Below are positions 46,889-56,126 of a DNA stretch of 64,000 bases, in pieces; position 1 is the first letter of the stretch, and each line of letters begins with the position of its first letter. Source of the DNA: Breviolum minutum Mf 1.05b.01 (Eukaryota; Sar; Dinophyceae; Suessiales; Symbiodiniaceae). The notes under the pieces are model-generated. The model did not search any database. It saw only the letters and a list, made by a program, of their open reading frames with translations, and was not told the DNA's origin. A program made the translations under genes and the position numbers. The stretch lies in NCBI GenBank assembly GCA_000507305.1, contig DF240477.1:52871-116870 (forward strand), in the 5' to 3' direction.

Positions 46889-48306
46889 TAAGTCTTGGGA
46901 AGGGTTTGCCAGTGTTTGATTCTGTCTGTTTGTATGGGATGAATGTTCCAGAAAGGTACGCGATCGCCTTGCAAGTGTTCAACCAGCTTGATTCCAAGTG
47001 CTACGTACTTAAAATATCCGAGGCAGAGGTTGTACACGCCACTGGAACGGTTGAAGTACACTTTGCCATCTAATAGCAGACAACTAGCCCAAAGGTCATC
47101 GAGCACAGACTGATCGAAAACTCCTGTGTCTTTGTTGACTGCCATCAGAGCCGTGGCCATGGCCCCAGCAGCCACGCGTTGCGAGCGAAATCCTGCCGGC
47201 CGCCACCCCTTGATCTTTTCTTGGGTCACCTCCTCGAAAGGCAGCTTGGTTGCAACATGGTCGAAGAGCTTTAGGGAGGAAAACATTTTCTTTTCGTCAG
47301 CCGTCAGAAATTTGATGTCTTTTGATGTTGGAACTACCATGTTGTTTCCGCCCTGTCTGGGGTATGGACATATCGCAAGGTAAAGAAATTTTGTCATGTC
47401 CGCCATTTTGTCCGTCTTGGTTTGGCGGGCACATGAGTCAGAAAGCCACCCAAAGCAATTTTCACACGAATCTTTTGTTTCTGCGGAGGAGGCAAACATT
47501 GCCCACGCCAGCTTACGCAAATTGTCATACGTCACATCCCAATCGACAGACTCCCCATCGGCCAATATTTCCCTGGTGAGCGTCCAGTCAAGGGTTCCTA
47601 AATCTGCAACAAACTCATTGATTTTGGCAGATGGTTTCTCCTTCTTCAGGTTTTCCTGCTGCATTGCGATCACTGCCTTCAGCACCTTGGCCATTTTTTT
47701 GAAAAAGACGCGGGCTGTTTCCCTTTCAGTGCCAGACGGCACAAAGACCCGTGCAAAGGCATGTGGAAGGTTCAGGGAATGGTGGAGCTGGGACCAGCAT
47801 CGTGCTTTGCAGAGTTCGAAAATGAATGTAGCAAACTGTTTGCATCTAGCAGTCTCGGATTGTGCAAGTTGATCATCCAATGAACCCGGGGTAAAATTCG
47901 AACCTGATGGTAGCCTCAAATCCAGCTTTTTGAGCACCGCCTCAGAATCTAGCAATTTCAGCAACTCGTTCACAGTGTTTTTGTACCAAGCACCGGCACT
48001 TCTACGTGCTTGCCAGGTGATCATATTGAATTGTCCTGCTTTGTGTTCATCTAATGCATTCTTGTACTCGGCTTGCAGCGGTCTGCCACACTCAACCAGA
48101 ATCCGGAGTCTCATGTGATTGGCATGATCCTGCAAAAAACTTTCCACCATGGAGTGTGTACTGTCGTATGACTCTCTTAGCAAGTTGAATGCTTTTCTCG
48201 TGAGTGGCTCTTCTGAGGCAGGCCCTCTTTGATCAGCCCGCTCTGCTTGCTCATCACCATGGCCATCATCTACTGCCTGCCGCTGCTTGGATGAAGGAAG
48301 GGTCAC
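46889..48306 (-). CDS. Large exon (~473 codons), unrecognised protein
   Basis: This is the longest ORF in the window. It starts VTLPSSKQRQAVDDGHGDEQ after a GAGTAG and ends before a TAG at 46885. Segments include helical LTRKAFNLLRESYDSTHSM, a Lys/Glu region (MAKVLKAVIAMQQENLKKEK), a Cys-containing CENCFGWLSDSCARQTKTD, and a C-terminal part (VLDDLWASCLLLDGKVYFN, LCLGYFKYVALGIKLVEHL) that looks globular. I do not recognise a domain. It is bounded by introns with the AATAAGC/TTACTAAG vocabulary and lies between exons 48399-48669 and 45190-46146 of the same strand. A dinoflagellate-specific family is likely. Confidence 0.75.
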
Positions 48307-48398
48307 AACACACTACTCACCCCTGATGAACACCCCATCATAGCTAATAAGCTGTAATAAGCATTAATAAGCATTATTACAGAGTATGATTACTAAGC

Positions 48399-48669
48399 AC
48401 TAAGTGTCTTGGATTGTCTTGGGATTTTCGGCCTCTGCTGTCCAAAGTGGGTGGTTGCCATTGATCATTCGCATGCACTCCAGCATAATCGACCAGTCGT
48501 AGTCCAGCTTGGAAAATGAATGCAAAATTCCGAACCATGCTTTGCCTTTCGCCTCGCTTGCTTGTGTCGACGCATCCCGAATTGTAAGGGTACAAAATCC
48601 CCCCAATACCCGATTCATACTGGAGCATGTATTGTTTTATGTGTGCAATTTGGGGAAGTGATTTGGCCC
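48399..48669 (-). CDS. Exon with a probable one-base frameshift
   Basis: The frame from a GCGAG acceptor reads AKSLPQIAHIKQYMLQYESG up to a run of six G (minus strand). After it, the coding-like frame is shifted by one base and reads FCTLTIRDASTQASEAKGKA, then WFGILHSFSKLDYDWSIMLE, then CMRMINGNHPLWTAEAENPK. One G fewer would join them into a natural protein. The acceptor phase fits exon 49166-49618. Family not recognised. Confidence 0.6.
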
Positions 48670-48699
48670 CTCGCCCAAACAGTCAAGGGCCCACTATTG

Positions 48700-48818
48700 C
48701 AATATGGCTTAATAGGGTTCAGTATGGTTTAATAGCATTTGGGTAACCCTTATGTTGTTTTTTGAATTGTGTTTTTTTTGCGGGGCTACTTTTGCGGGGC
48801 GTACCTTAGATTCCCATG
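48700..48818 (-). mobile_element. Introner-like element (one clear end)
   Basis: Contains GGCTTAATAGGGTTCAG and GGTTTAATAGC, then TTTTGCGGGGCGTACC and TTAGATTCCCATG at its right end (48790-48818), matching the family terminus. The left inverted end is not obvious. Confidence 0.55.
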
Positions 48819-49165
48819 TCTTCACCAGAAAAAAAACAATCAACATGATCAATCTGTTGTTGTTTCAGCAGGGTAGTGAATAAAGTTTGCATCCCACATT
48901 GCATGGGAATTTTCAAACACATAGAGATTGTTCACGCAAACCGCCAGCACAAAATTCAAAATGATAACCTCAAATAAAGTCACCTTGGGGAGTGAGCCCA
49001 CTTTTTCTACTAATCACGACTTCCCGACAGTAACTGGTAGTAATGGTTAATAAGCTTTAGTAGTGGTCTGGAAGGAAACAGAATGACGCAGTAATGGCTT
49101 TCAGGGTAGACGAGACCTACATATAGCTTTAGTTTGAAGAAATAAAACAAAAAAATCATTGGTAC

Positions 49166-49618
49166 CATCGAATGGCCAACAAGATTCGATTGGGAGCCTC
49201 TGGCACACTGCCTTTGTGGACATGAATTCTTCTTTTGTTAGTGCTCTCCCACCAGTCGTCCAGTTGCGATCAAAGAAAACTTTCTCTGACAAAGCTTCAT
49301 AGTACTCTGGGGGTGCTAATCCAACAATTTTCTTGGCTGCTTGGTGGAGTGAAATGAAACGTTTTCCACTCGAATACGGGCCATGCCCGTAATTCGAGCA
49401 CGAGGTGGCTTTTAACATGCATCCGACCAAGCCTGCCCTCGAAACACTCCTCCGAAAATCCCCCCAAAGGGGGTGGCACAACTCCGCGACGGGGAATCCC
49501 CTAAGGTTCATCACGGAAAACAGCAGATTATATGCACGCCACTGGCGGCACTCTTCGTCCGCTACCTGAGATGGGATTGGTTGCAAAGAATCAGGAATGG
49601 AATGGCAAACCAGCTTTG
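49166..49618 (-). CDS. Internal exon (151 codons), unrecognised protein
   Basis: A CTAGTCAG acceptor and a GATG/GTACCA donor bound a 453-bp exon, phase 1 in and out, fitting both neighbours. It reads KLVCHSIPDSLQPIPSQVAD, then EECRQWRAYNLLFSVMNLRG, then FPVAELCHPLWGDFRRSVSR, then AGLVGCMLKATSCSNYGHGP, and further HQAAKKIVGLAPPEYYEALS and FFDRNWTTGGRALTKEEFM. It is globular in composition with several Trp and Cys. No family recognised. Confidence 0.75.
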
Positions 49619-49679
49619 CTGACTAGGTAAAACTATATATACTCACGTACATGTAACAGAATACTATATAATGATTAAT

Positions 49680-50578
49680 TACTGTAAAAAGGGGTAGAAC
49701 TTACTAAAGCTTGCTAGTGCTTACTAAGGACTACTACGATGCAAACATTTTCTAGAGTTACCAGTTCGTGTATTTCAGTTGCCCAGTTACTGGGGGACTC
49801 CAGGAGTATTCACTACCTTCCTATGGGAATCTAGCCACCCCCCGAGAACTACCCGCTTCAAGAAAAGGCCACAGTGAAGCCGTGTTAATACATGTTAATA
49901 CTTTTTTTGTAGCCGATACTCGATTCATGCCAATCCCTCGCCTCAGCTCAGCTTTGACCATGAAAAAACTGATGTGATGTCAAAAACAACATTTTAAAAA
50001 TCACTGGACTACATTTGAAGGCTGTGGTTGTGCTGTACTTTACTACTGTTGATGGAAAAAATCCTGCCCCGCTTAGGATGCCCGAAACGTATTTTTAATA
50101 GCAGTATCAAGACCCTTTCGGGCATCGCAAGTGGTGCAGGATTTTTTCCATCAACTGTATCCGCATCATTATCGAATCAGGAACGAGTTCACTAGGGAAA
50201 CCGGTAAAGCCATTACTGACTCCTCACTAATTGTTCATAGGGCCTATTCTTTTGAACCCCAAACATAGTTCACATATAGTCAATAGAAACATCCTGAAAC
50301 GTCTGAGGGGAGACGCTGAAAAAATATTTCTTACTACAATGGCTGGTCAAGAATACCCCCGCCTGACGTACCCCCCAGAAATAAGGGCTCAATAAGGCCT
50401 TATTAAGGGAAACCAATGACTAATAAGCCTTACTCAGGCAAAGGGGGGTAGGTTGACCAGTCATGGTACTACGTTACGATCTATATATATATATATATAC
50501 AGTTTATATACATATATACACATGGCACTGTATCCCCTGCATGGTAACTTTCCCTTAATGGTATGTGCTGTGTGTAAC
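49680..50578 (-). other. Long intron with AATAAGG-type motifs and a hairpin element
   Basis: Contains ACTAAAGCTTGCTAGTGC-like words at 49703 and ATAAGGGCTCAATAAGG at 50381, and a separate inverted repeat at 50046-50157. A (TA)n tract lies at 50482-50500. No coding segment seen. Confidence 0.55.
50046..50157. mobile_element. Hairpin/MITE-like inverted repeat
   Basis: The outer arms TTGATGGAAAAAATCCTGC (50049-50067) and its exact reverse complement (50136-50154) are 19 bp long. Inner arms GATGCCCGAAA (50077-50087) and TTTCGGGCATC (50116-50126) also pair perfectly. The total is about 110 bp, unlike the CATGGGAATC family, inside an intron. Confidence 0.75.
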
Positions 50579-50665
50579 CATTTGTTTGTTCAAGTATTGA
50601 TGCTGCTGCAGCAAGGAACTGGACAGCCTGAGCAGCCACTGAATATTTTGGTTGAAGCTCAAATC
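50579..50665 (-). CDS. Internal exon (87 bp), Ala-rich helix
   Basis: A GGATTAG acceptor and an AATG/GTTACA donor flank a minus-strand frame encoding FELQPKYSVAAQAVQFLAAA, then ASILEQTN, in phase 1 at both ends. The phase fits the next exon at 49618. Helical, family unknown. Confidence 0.62.
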
Positions 50666-50745
50666 CTAATCCCATATTTACCTAGCCATTTCCCAAAGAC
50701 GTTTTTATAGCCCCGCACCCTCAGAAACACACCGGGAATTCACTC

Positions 50746-50911
50746 CATAGGAATCTAAGGTAGCCTGCAAAATGATCCCCAACAATAAGGGTTACTAAGG
50801 TTTACTAAGGCCTCATTAAGGGTTACTAAGGTTTACAACCCTTATCATCTAACACATTATTTTGGGGGAATAGTTTCGGGTGATACTTTCCAGTACTTCA
50901 GATTCCAATTT
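50746..50911 (-). mobile_element. Introner-like element with inverted ends
   Basis: The left end CATAGGAATCTAAGG and GCAAAAT (50746-50770) pairs approximately with the right-end sequence GGGGGAATAG...TTCAGATTCC (50864-50907). The core has AATAAGGGTTACTAAGG and TTTACTAAGGCCTCATTAAG. Confidence 0.65.
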
Positions 50912-51019
50912 TTTGATTTTAAACCACCAAAGTCTAAATCCACATTTCACAACAAAGGCAAATGAAGGTGAATGTGAACCATGCCAGCAACCCCGTAGTC
51001 TTATTAATTCTTTGTTTCT

Positions 51020-51110
51020 AACTTTGGCAAACCCTTCGAAATTTCATGAAAATTCCTTGGTGCCCGCTGACGTTCGGACTGCGCTAGTCTTTTGGGGCGT
51101 TTCATTCTGG
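51020..51110 (-). CDS. Weak exon candidate, basic segment
   Basis: After CTCCAG a minus frame reads MKRPKRLAQSERQRAPRNFH, then EISKGLPK. Another frame (NETPQKTSAVRTSAGTKE) is also possible and fits the incoming phase better. The strand fits the locus but the frame is undecided. Confidence 0.35.
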
Positions 51111-51151
51111 AGTTTTCAAAACAGTAGTAATAGGCGTAATGAAATGGACAC

Positions 51152-51328
51152 CCCGCCCTGACTCCGAGAGACAATCTTCAGCATGAAGCGGTCCTCCACC
51201 GGAGGCAACTTCAGCTCGGAAAGTGGCGATTGGCAAAGCTCCTTGTGCTTCTCGGCTGACACCATGAAATCAGACAGGGACCTGTCCGCCAGGGTTTGCA
51301 GCAAATGCTGCAAACCTTGAACGGTAGC
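51152..51328 (-). CDS. Internal exon (59 codons), helical
   Basis: A TCTAAG acceptor and a GGG/GTGTCC donor flank a phase-0 exon reading ATVQGLQHLLQTLADRSLSD, then FMVSAEKHKELCQSPLSELK, then LPPVEDRFMLKIVSRSQ. Helical, Leu-rich composition. The phase agrees with the exon at 51850-51966. Confidence 0.68.
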
Positions 51329-51849
51329 CTTAGATGAACAAATTCAGGCCAGCAAGAAGGTGTTGAATGGTGGACACTAAACAGGCGTCATTCTGACCTA
51401 CCAATGTACTTGACGAGATATCACTGCCAAACAGAAGAATTCAATAAAGGCTTCTGAGGGCTATTAGTGGCTACTATGCCTCATTAACCCTTCCTTTCTG
51501 TGGGTCAGAAGAAGGAGTAGCAAGTACGGAATGGCAGCCTTTCTCCTGCCAAATTATCAAAATCGTTTTCCTTCATTAACCTACATTCAAGTGAAACTAA
51601 GAAATTCAACCCGTCTCAACACTATTTGTTACAGGTAGGCTGGAAAAAGTCACAATGTTCTTGCAACCCGTTGCAAGCAAGAAACGTACACAAGATTGGA
51701 CATAGACGTGTCGAAAATTCTCCTGTGGAACAGAGGAGGGGACTGCGATGTTCTTGTAGACATGAAGAGTTCTGAATCTGGTTGAAAGAGATTATTCCGT
51801 TATTCCTTTCATTATTTAAGGAAGGGTCCGAACCTACATTTTGACTCAC

Positions 51850-51966
51850 ATGGAAAGGTTGTCTCCAATTCTGACATGAAAGATTGAAAGAATTCATGCC
51901 CCACCTGGTCTCTTCTCCAAAATCGATGTCCATGTCCAAGGCAAATTCATCCAATGCCTCAATGGA
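51850..51966 (-). CDS. Internal exon (39 codons), acidic start
   Basis: A GCTAG acceptor and a CAT/GTGAGTC donor flank a phase-0 exon reading SIEALDEFALDMDIDFGEET, then RWGMNSFNLSCQNWRQPFH. Directly upstream the same frame reads QELLNQDALLAR before the TAG that ends the acceptor, so an in-frame stop inside a longer exon is an alternative. Confidence 0.6.
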
Positions 51967-52124
51967 CTAGCGAGCAAGCAGTGCATCTTGGTTCAACAGC
52001 TCTTGGAACCGTTACTTGCAGTGAGGATTTCCATTTTTTCAAGCATCACCAAAAGAAAGGCTTTATTCTATGGCTGCCTCATTAAAGTGAAACTTTCGTT
52101 TTGTCAGCAGACCATTTTGTGGAG

Positions 52125-52400
52125 AACGGTCCGGTAACCCCCGCAAAAGTACCACCCGTTTAATAAGGTCGTAATTAAGGGCCAACGGCGTTATTCACCA
52201 TCATCAAACCCTGAGATTCCTATTCTTAATCTTTGCTCGTTCTGTGAAAAACCGTATGTCCTTCCCAACCACCAACTGCCCCAGCCAGAACTACCCCATC
52301 AGCTGCCCCTCAACCATATATAAAGGTTTAATAAGGATGTACTAACCATCAGTTTCCGTGACTGACGCCTTATTAATCCTTAATAACTCTTATTATTGTT
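52125..52400 (-). other. Introner-vocabulary sequence
   Basis: GGTAACCCCCGCAAAAGTACC then GTTTAATAAGGTCG and AAAGGTTTAATAAGG words mark this as intron sequence of the same family; no clear coding frame. Confidence 0.45.
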
Positions 52401-52479
52401 GGAGGGGTAACCTGGGGATTGTGATCTTATGAGAGGGATGCATTAAGGATGGCATGTATGTTGCTTTCTGTTGCTAGGT

Positions 52480-52548
52480 TATGTCATTGTTTGGCAAAGT
52501 CTTTCATTCTTGAACATGCATGACAGTCACGTACTGTAGCCCAAAATT
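52480..52548 (-). CDS. Weak exon candidate
   Basis: After CTACAG two minus frames are open: FKFWATVRDCHACSRMKDFA and LNFGLQYVTVMHVQE. The second fits the phase left by the duplicated 58-bp exon. Undecided. Confidence 0.3.
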
Positions 52549-52649
52549 TAAACCTGTAGAATGGGGTGTATTACTAGTGGGACCTCCATTGTGATGGGTG
52601 TATCACAAGAAGCCTTTTTTGGCATGCATCACGGCCAAATAGCACTCAC

Positions 52650-52707
52650 GTGGTCGCCACTTGGCCGACGAAAGCCAGCTGCATGTGCAATTGCCGTCAC
52701 CGTGCAC
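52650..52707 (-). CDS. Duplicated 58-bp exon, copy 2
   Basis: GGGGGCAG/GTGCACGG acceptor and CCAC/GTGAGTGC donor. It encodes VHGDGNCTCSWLSSAKWRP plus part of an Arg codon. The GDGNC string resembles the catalytic loop of OTU-type cysteine proteases, though no further OTU features can be read. Copy 1 lies 244 bp upstream with the same length. Differences outside codons 6-11 are silent in this frame, which supports it as the coding frame. Its 58-bp length changes phase by one, so including both copies would shift the downstream frame. Confidence 0.62.
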
Positions 52708-52893
52708 CTGCCCCCTTATTGAAGGGTATTAAAATACATATATACTTACGTCTTCGATCTATCAATCAGTAATAAAGGTTGCTAAGCTTTGGGAAAGATC
52801 AAATAATTCTCAGCCAGCCATCCACAGACTGACTCTCATGGTGGCAGGCACAAATGCAGTTTGGGCATGTATCACGGCCAAATTAGCACGCAC

Positions 52894-52951
52894 GAGGTCG
52901 CCACTTAGCCGACGAAAGCCAGCAGCGGTTGGCACGGCCATCACCGTGCAC
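52894..52951 (-). CDS. Duplicated 58-bp exon, copy 1
   Basis: The same acceptor context (GGGGGCAG/GTGCACGG) and an equivalent donor (CCTC/GTGCGTGC) as copy 2. It encodes VHGDGRANRCWLSSAKWRP. It lacks the NC of GDGNC. The donor is weaker (GTGCGT against GTGAGT). It may be an alternative, mutually exclusive exon or a decaying duplicate. Confidence 0.55.
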
Positions 52952-53222
52952 CTGCCCCCTTATTCCAAGGGTATGAAAACACATTGTATATGGTTTGGCA
53001 TTCCAACCACCATTCAACAATGGGTGTTACACAGAAATATATCTGCCATTGCTTCCCTACGGTTTTAATCATCGAAACTGGGTCAACTGAATTTCAGGGC
53101 GGCAGGTACAAAAAAGCTCAGGAGATCCGCTGGGATTGGCTACTGCTTTCAATGATTTTTGATACTGAGCCTTCATTCATGAATGAAAGCATTTACTTTC
53201 AGAAAAAATTGACCACAAAAAC

Positions 53223-53350
53223 CTGACGATAACCTCGAAATAGACCTTCACTCTCCGAAGGGTCAATGCCATACAATGCGATGGCTGCTCCCGTGTCCAT
53301 GAGCTCAACCCGGGAGATTCTCTTAAGCATCCTTTCCGGTTTCATGTAGC
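53223..53350 (-). CDS. Internal exon following the ASCH exon
   Basis: An AAGTAAG acceptor and a CAG/GTTTTTG donor bound a 128-bp exon that reads YMKPERMLKRISRVELMDTG, then AAIALYGIDPSESEGLFRGY, then RQ. It enters in phase 1, matching the ASCH exon, and leaves in phase 0, matching the 58-bp exon. It plausibly supplies the last strand and helix of the ASCH fold. Confidence 0.68.
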
Positions 53351-53352
53351 CT

Positions 53353-53609
53353 TACTTGGTGGTTCTCGTTCCAACTGAAAAGAAGCATCCCTGCATGTTG
53401 TCATGCGAATAAAAAGGCCCCCCACAAAACCACCCCAACACAATAAGGTTTAATATGGGTTAATAAGGTTTAAAAAGGCCTTGATATCAATAACCTTTAA
53501 AGACTAAATATATATATATATACATAAATAAATATAATTCAGGCCTGTTTTTTGGAGGGGCTAGTTTTGCAGGGGTACTTTAGATTCATTTACTGTAGAT
53601 TCCTATGGC
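53353..53609 (-). mobile_element. Introner-like element filling the intron
   Basis: The intron starts with GCCATAGGAATCTACAG (a GC donor that is at the same time the element end) and carries CAAAACTAGCCCC, then AAACCTTATTAACCC, then TGGTTTTGTGGGGGG. It includes a (TA)n tract at 53508-53522. The element end coincides with the splice site. Confidence 0.65.
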
Positions 53610-53802
53610 ATTGGTTTTTCAGGTGTTTCTCTCGAACAAAAAAACATTCGTGCATTGCGGGTAAGTGACCATTCTGGAAGACAGCATGTGTGCAGCCAGG
53701 GATTTTGGAACACCAATGGACTGATGCAGCCCTGATCTCACAAGTTTTGCTGCCCCGAACAATCTCCCAGAAATATTTCTCCTTCATTACGAAGTAAACC
53801 AC
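53610..53802 (-). CDS. ASCH (PUA-like) domain exon
   Basis: The exon begins after CTGAAG and reads VVYFVMKEKYFWEIVRGSKT, then CEIRAASVHWCSKIPGCTHA, then VFQNGHLPAMHECFFVREKH. The pattern (hydrophobic strand, KEKYFWEIVRGSKTCEIR, then a Trp and a VFQNGH turn) matches the ASCH family signature of a small beta-barrel related to PUA domains, where the G.KT.E.R segment is most conserved. ASCH domains are generally linked to RNA or modified-nucleotide recognition, and some are N4-acetylcytidine hydrolases; function here is unknown. Phase 0 fits the upstream exon at 53909; phase 1 fits the next exon. Confidence 0.72.
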
Positions 53803-53908
53803 CTTCAGGGATCTTCACGGCCGGTTTTTCATAGTGCACTAGAATAACTATGACACTATTAAATCTATTAAGCTTTACTAGTGCTTGCAGAGCCTTGCTA
53901 ATATTTAC

Positions 53909-54009
53909 CGTAAATGACACCCTGAAATTGCGGTGGGAAGTGGTGACAACTTCGAAACCATCAAAGGAAAGCAAGCGTGGCCATCCCCATTCATATGATG
54001 ATTCACAAA
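53909..54009 (-). CDS. Internal exon before the ASCH domain
   Basis: A CTTCAG acceptor and an ACG/GTAAATA donor bound 101 bp reading CESSYEWGWPRLLSFDGFEV, then VTTSHRNFRVSFT. It likely gives the first strands leading into the ASCH segment. Good splice sites and matching phases. Confidence 0.66.
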
Positions 54010-54040
54010 CTGAAGGTTTAGCTTATGCGTCAGGACTCGC

Positions 54041-54141
54041 CGCCGTCTTTCGCACCCTCGGCCTTGCTACGCTCAGCAGCAGCAATTTCACCAAGAGCTG
54101 CAGATCCTTCAGGCAGCTCCGCCTGTGTTTTTGAAAGCGGG
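54041..54141 (-). CDS. Internal exon, Ala/Glu/Lys-rich linker
   Basis: A CCACCAG acceptor and a probable GC donor flank PLSKTQAELPEGSAALGEIA, then AAERSKAEGAKDG. The acceptor phase (one base) completes the codon left by the exon at 54228, giving a smooth linker. Confidence 0.6.
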
Positions 54142-54227
54142 CTGGTGGGCAAACATATTTGAGATGTACCATGAGGTTACGGGGAATTCACTGTTCACCA
54201 TCAATCGTCTTTAGTCTTACATCTTAC

Positions 54228-54482
54228 CTTTGTGCGCAGTTCTCCCTTGGTTTTATCCTGGCCTCAGCCTCAGTAGCCTCAGCCTCACGTGGTTCCTCTT
54301 CTTCTTCCTCCTCTTGCGAACCACGGGCAGGGGGAATGGGAGGGACCTGATCAGGAGTCGGCATCTCAACAAACGGCGTAGTGCGTTGCTTCTGGACTGT
54401 GCGAGGTGACTGTTGTCCCAGTGTTGGTGTTTCTTCGGGCATCTCGGGCGGGTCCGTCAGGTTCAAAAGATCCGCCTCATAC
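54228..54482 (-). CDS. Internal exon, Pro/Glu-rich linker
   Basis: A 255-bp exon between a CTTAG acceptor and a strong CAAAG/GTAAGATG donor. It reads YEADLLNLTDPPEMPEETPT, then LGQQSPRTVQKQRTTPFVEM, then PTPDQVPPIPPARGSQEEEE, then an acidic EPREAEATEAEARIKPRENC tail. Disordered linker. Phase 2 on both sides fits the neighbours. Confidence 0.75.
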
Positions 54483-54715
54483 CTAAGTTTTTCAGATCAG
54501 AGCGAGTGGTAGGAATAGCTGGGAAGCACTATTAAAGGTTAATAACCTTTGCATTTTACACACTAGACTGAATGTCTCCAGAAGCAGCATGAGGGCTCTC
54601 TTTGTTCAACGGACATTCAGCATACAAAAGACTTTAGAGAGAAACTCAAAACTTTCAAGACTCTCGATGGTTTGGAAATTATCCCCTCATATATTTCCCA
54701 TTGCATGCAAAGTAC

Positions 54716-54938
54716 TTGGCCCTGGGAATGGCTGTACTGCGACCTTCAAGCACGTGGATGTATCTAGGTTTGGAGATCAGCTGACCACTTTTGTCGTAGC
54801 AATACTTCTCCCCTGAAAGCGGGTGCTCACCAATAACCCATCCCCGCGAGGGTCCAGGGGGATCACATAGTTCTCTGTGTGCAGCATCTGCTCGCCACTC
54901 TCTGGCTCCGTGGCAATGAAGGGATATGCTTCCTCCTC
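54716..54938 (-). CDS. Exon with a probable one-base frameshift
   Basis: It begins after TTAG with EEEAYPFIATEPESGEQMLH, then TENYVIPLDPRGDGLLVSTR. At a run of four G (54810-54813) the coding-like frame changes to EKYCYDKSGQLISKPRYIHV, then LEGRSTAIPRA. One additional G would give a continuous STRFQGEKYCYDKSG. A 23-bp GTGAGC...GAG intron is an alternative. It ends at GTACTTTG, whose phase matches the exon at 54482. Confidence 0.62.
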
Positions 54939-55010
54939 CTAACCCCCACAGCTGCTCCCCAATTACGGAACAATGGCAATGGTGATTAATAACCCCTTAA
55001 AAAGGCCGGC

Positions 55011-55079
55011 TATTTCTATGGGATGTCCAGGTCTTGCAGAAACAAACTTCTTCTTTCCCGACACAATGATCACATCAGG
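55011..55079 (-). CDS. Internal exon (23 codons)
   Basis: A TCTGAG acceptor and a GC donor (ATA/GCCGGC) flank PDVIIVSGKKKFVSARPGHP, then IEI. It is strand-like and basic, phase 0 at both ends as required by both neighbours. Confidence 0.55.
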
Positions 55080-55207
55080 CTCAGATCAATATTTGTCATA
55101 TGTCCTATTACTTTATCTTTGTGAACTCCTGCAATGCAAACACTTAGTACCCCTTGGTAAGCCTTAATATGCTTTCAGCGCTCAAATAATCTCAAAATAT
55201 CTCAAAC

Positions 55208-55663
55208 TCGATGTAAAGGTCCGTCCTCGTCCGCCACTTCGACCTCCACTTCGACCTCCGCTTCTTCCTCGTCGTCATCGGGATCATCAAGGCCCAACGG
55301 GATGCCGGCCATGGGATCGTCGGTGAAAAACTCGGAAGCATCGATGCCTTCCGTTTCCCCACCTTGCCAAACAAATTGGGTGCCATCCTGATCGATGACA
55401 GTCCAAAATCCACATCCATTTGCTTCAATGTCTGGAAGGTTTGCACAGTCAAGCTCGTGACCGCCTGCACTCTTAACCACTTGCCACACCCCCTGCACAA
55501 ACCTCACAGTGAACCCGATAGGTCCAGAAAGTCTTGATGGGGCAGCGCCGTGTCCACTACGAGGAGTGCCCTGTGCCTTCGCAGTGCCTTTGGAATGACC
55601 TTTGCCTTTGCTTGCAAGCCCAGGCTTCGATTTGTTGACAGCATTCGCATCAAACCTAGGCAT
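55208..55663 (-). CDS. Exon, basic N-part and acidic tail; possible gene start
   Basis: The frame runs from an ATG at 55663 (MPRFDANAVNKSKPG) or from a CCTAG acceptor at 55655, to a CGA/GTTTGAG donor. It has a Lys/Gly/Ser-rich start (ASKGKGHSKGTAKAQGTPRS), a globular middle (GPIGFTVRFVQGVWQVVKSA, GFWTVIDQDGTQFVWQGGE) and a very acidic end (DDPDDDEEEAEVEVEVEVAD). The acceptor phase does not fit the exon at 55815, so this may be the first exon of a second gene. Family not recognised. Confidence 0.7.
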
Positions 55664-55664
55664 T

Positions 55665-55783
55665 CATAGGAATCTAAGACGCCTACCTCAAAACTACCCC
55701 GCTAAATAAGGTTTACTATTGGCTAATATCCATTATTAATCCCTTATTGTTGGGGGGTAGTTTTGCGGGGACTTAGATTCATG
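55665..55783 (-). mobile_element. Introner-like element with inverted ends
   Basis: The left end CATAGGAATCTAAGACGCC pairs with the right end GGGGACTTAGATTCATG (119 bp overall). The core is AAATAAGGTTTACTATTGG with AATCCCTTATTG. It sits between the exon at 55208-55663 and the exon at 55815-55961. Confidence 0.68.
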
Positions 55784-55814
55784 ATTTAGGGGTTGAAAAA
55801 CATAGAGAAAGTAC

Positions 55815-55961
55815 CTGAGCTACACGATTACCCTTTTCCAAGACCGCACAAGTACCAAAGAAAAGTTGGTTCAACAGTTCAACAAATGTTTGCTGATCAT
55901 CACTGTGACTGTGACAAGTGTAGAGAACAGCTGTTATAACAAAACCAAACCCATCCAGGCC
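55815..55961 (-). CDS. Internal exon (49 codons)
   Basis: An AGTAAG acceptor and a CAG/GTACTTTC donor flank GLDGFGFVITAVLYTCHSHS, then DDQQTFVELLNQLFFGTCAV, then LEKGNRVAQ. It is a strand followed by a helix and globular. Phase 0 on both sides. Family not recognised. Confidence 0.65.
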
Positions 55962-56002
55962 CTTACTAAACATCAATAAAGCTTATTGACTACTTTGCAT
56001 CA

Positions 56003-56126
56003 TTCAAGAATCAATTGCTGCACTTCTTGGAAAGCCCTGGCCCCGTCATAGTAGTGACCATCCAAAGGCCGCCCAAGACGGGCATACTCGGCCTCCAGAT
56101 TCTTCAGGCATTCACTCTTGTCATGC
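56003..56126 (-). CDS. Exon, charged helix
   Basis: The minus frame reads DKSECLKNLEAEYARLGRPL, then DGHYYDGARAFQEVQQLILE, then TGA at 56003-56005. Composition is clearly coding, though no start codon is present. The stop could end the methyltransferase gene, or a GA donor just before it could join the exon to 55961. Confidence 0.58.

Noticed and set aside
48377-48628. 83-codon minus ORF in the second frame (RNFAFIFQAGLRLVDYAG)
   Set aside because: Its first part is coding, but after the G run the other frame has better codon use; the second half is judged a shadow.
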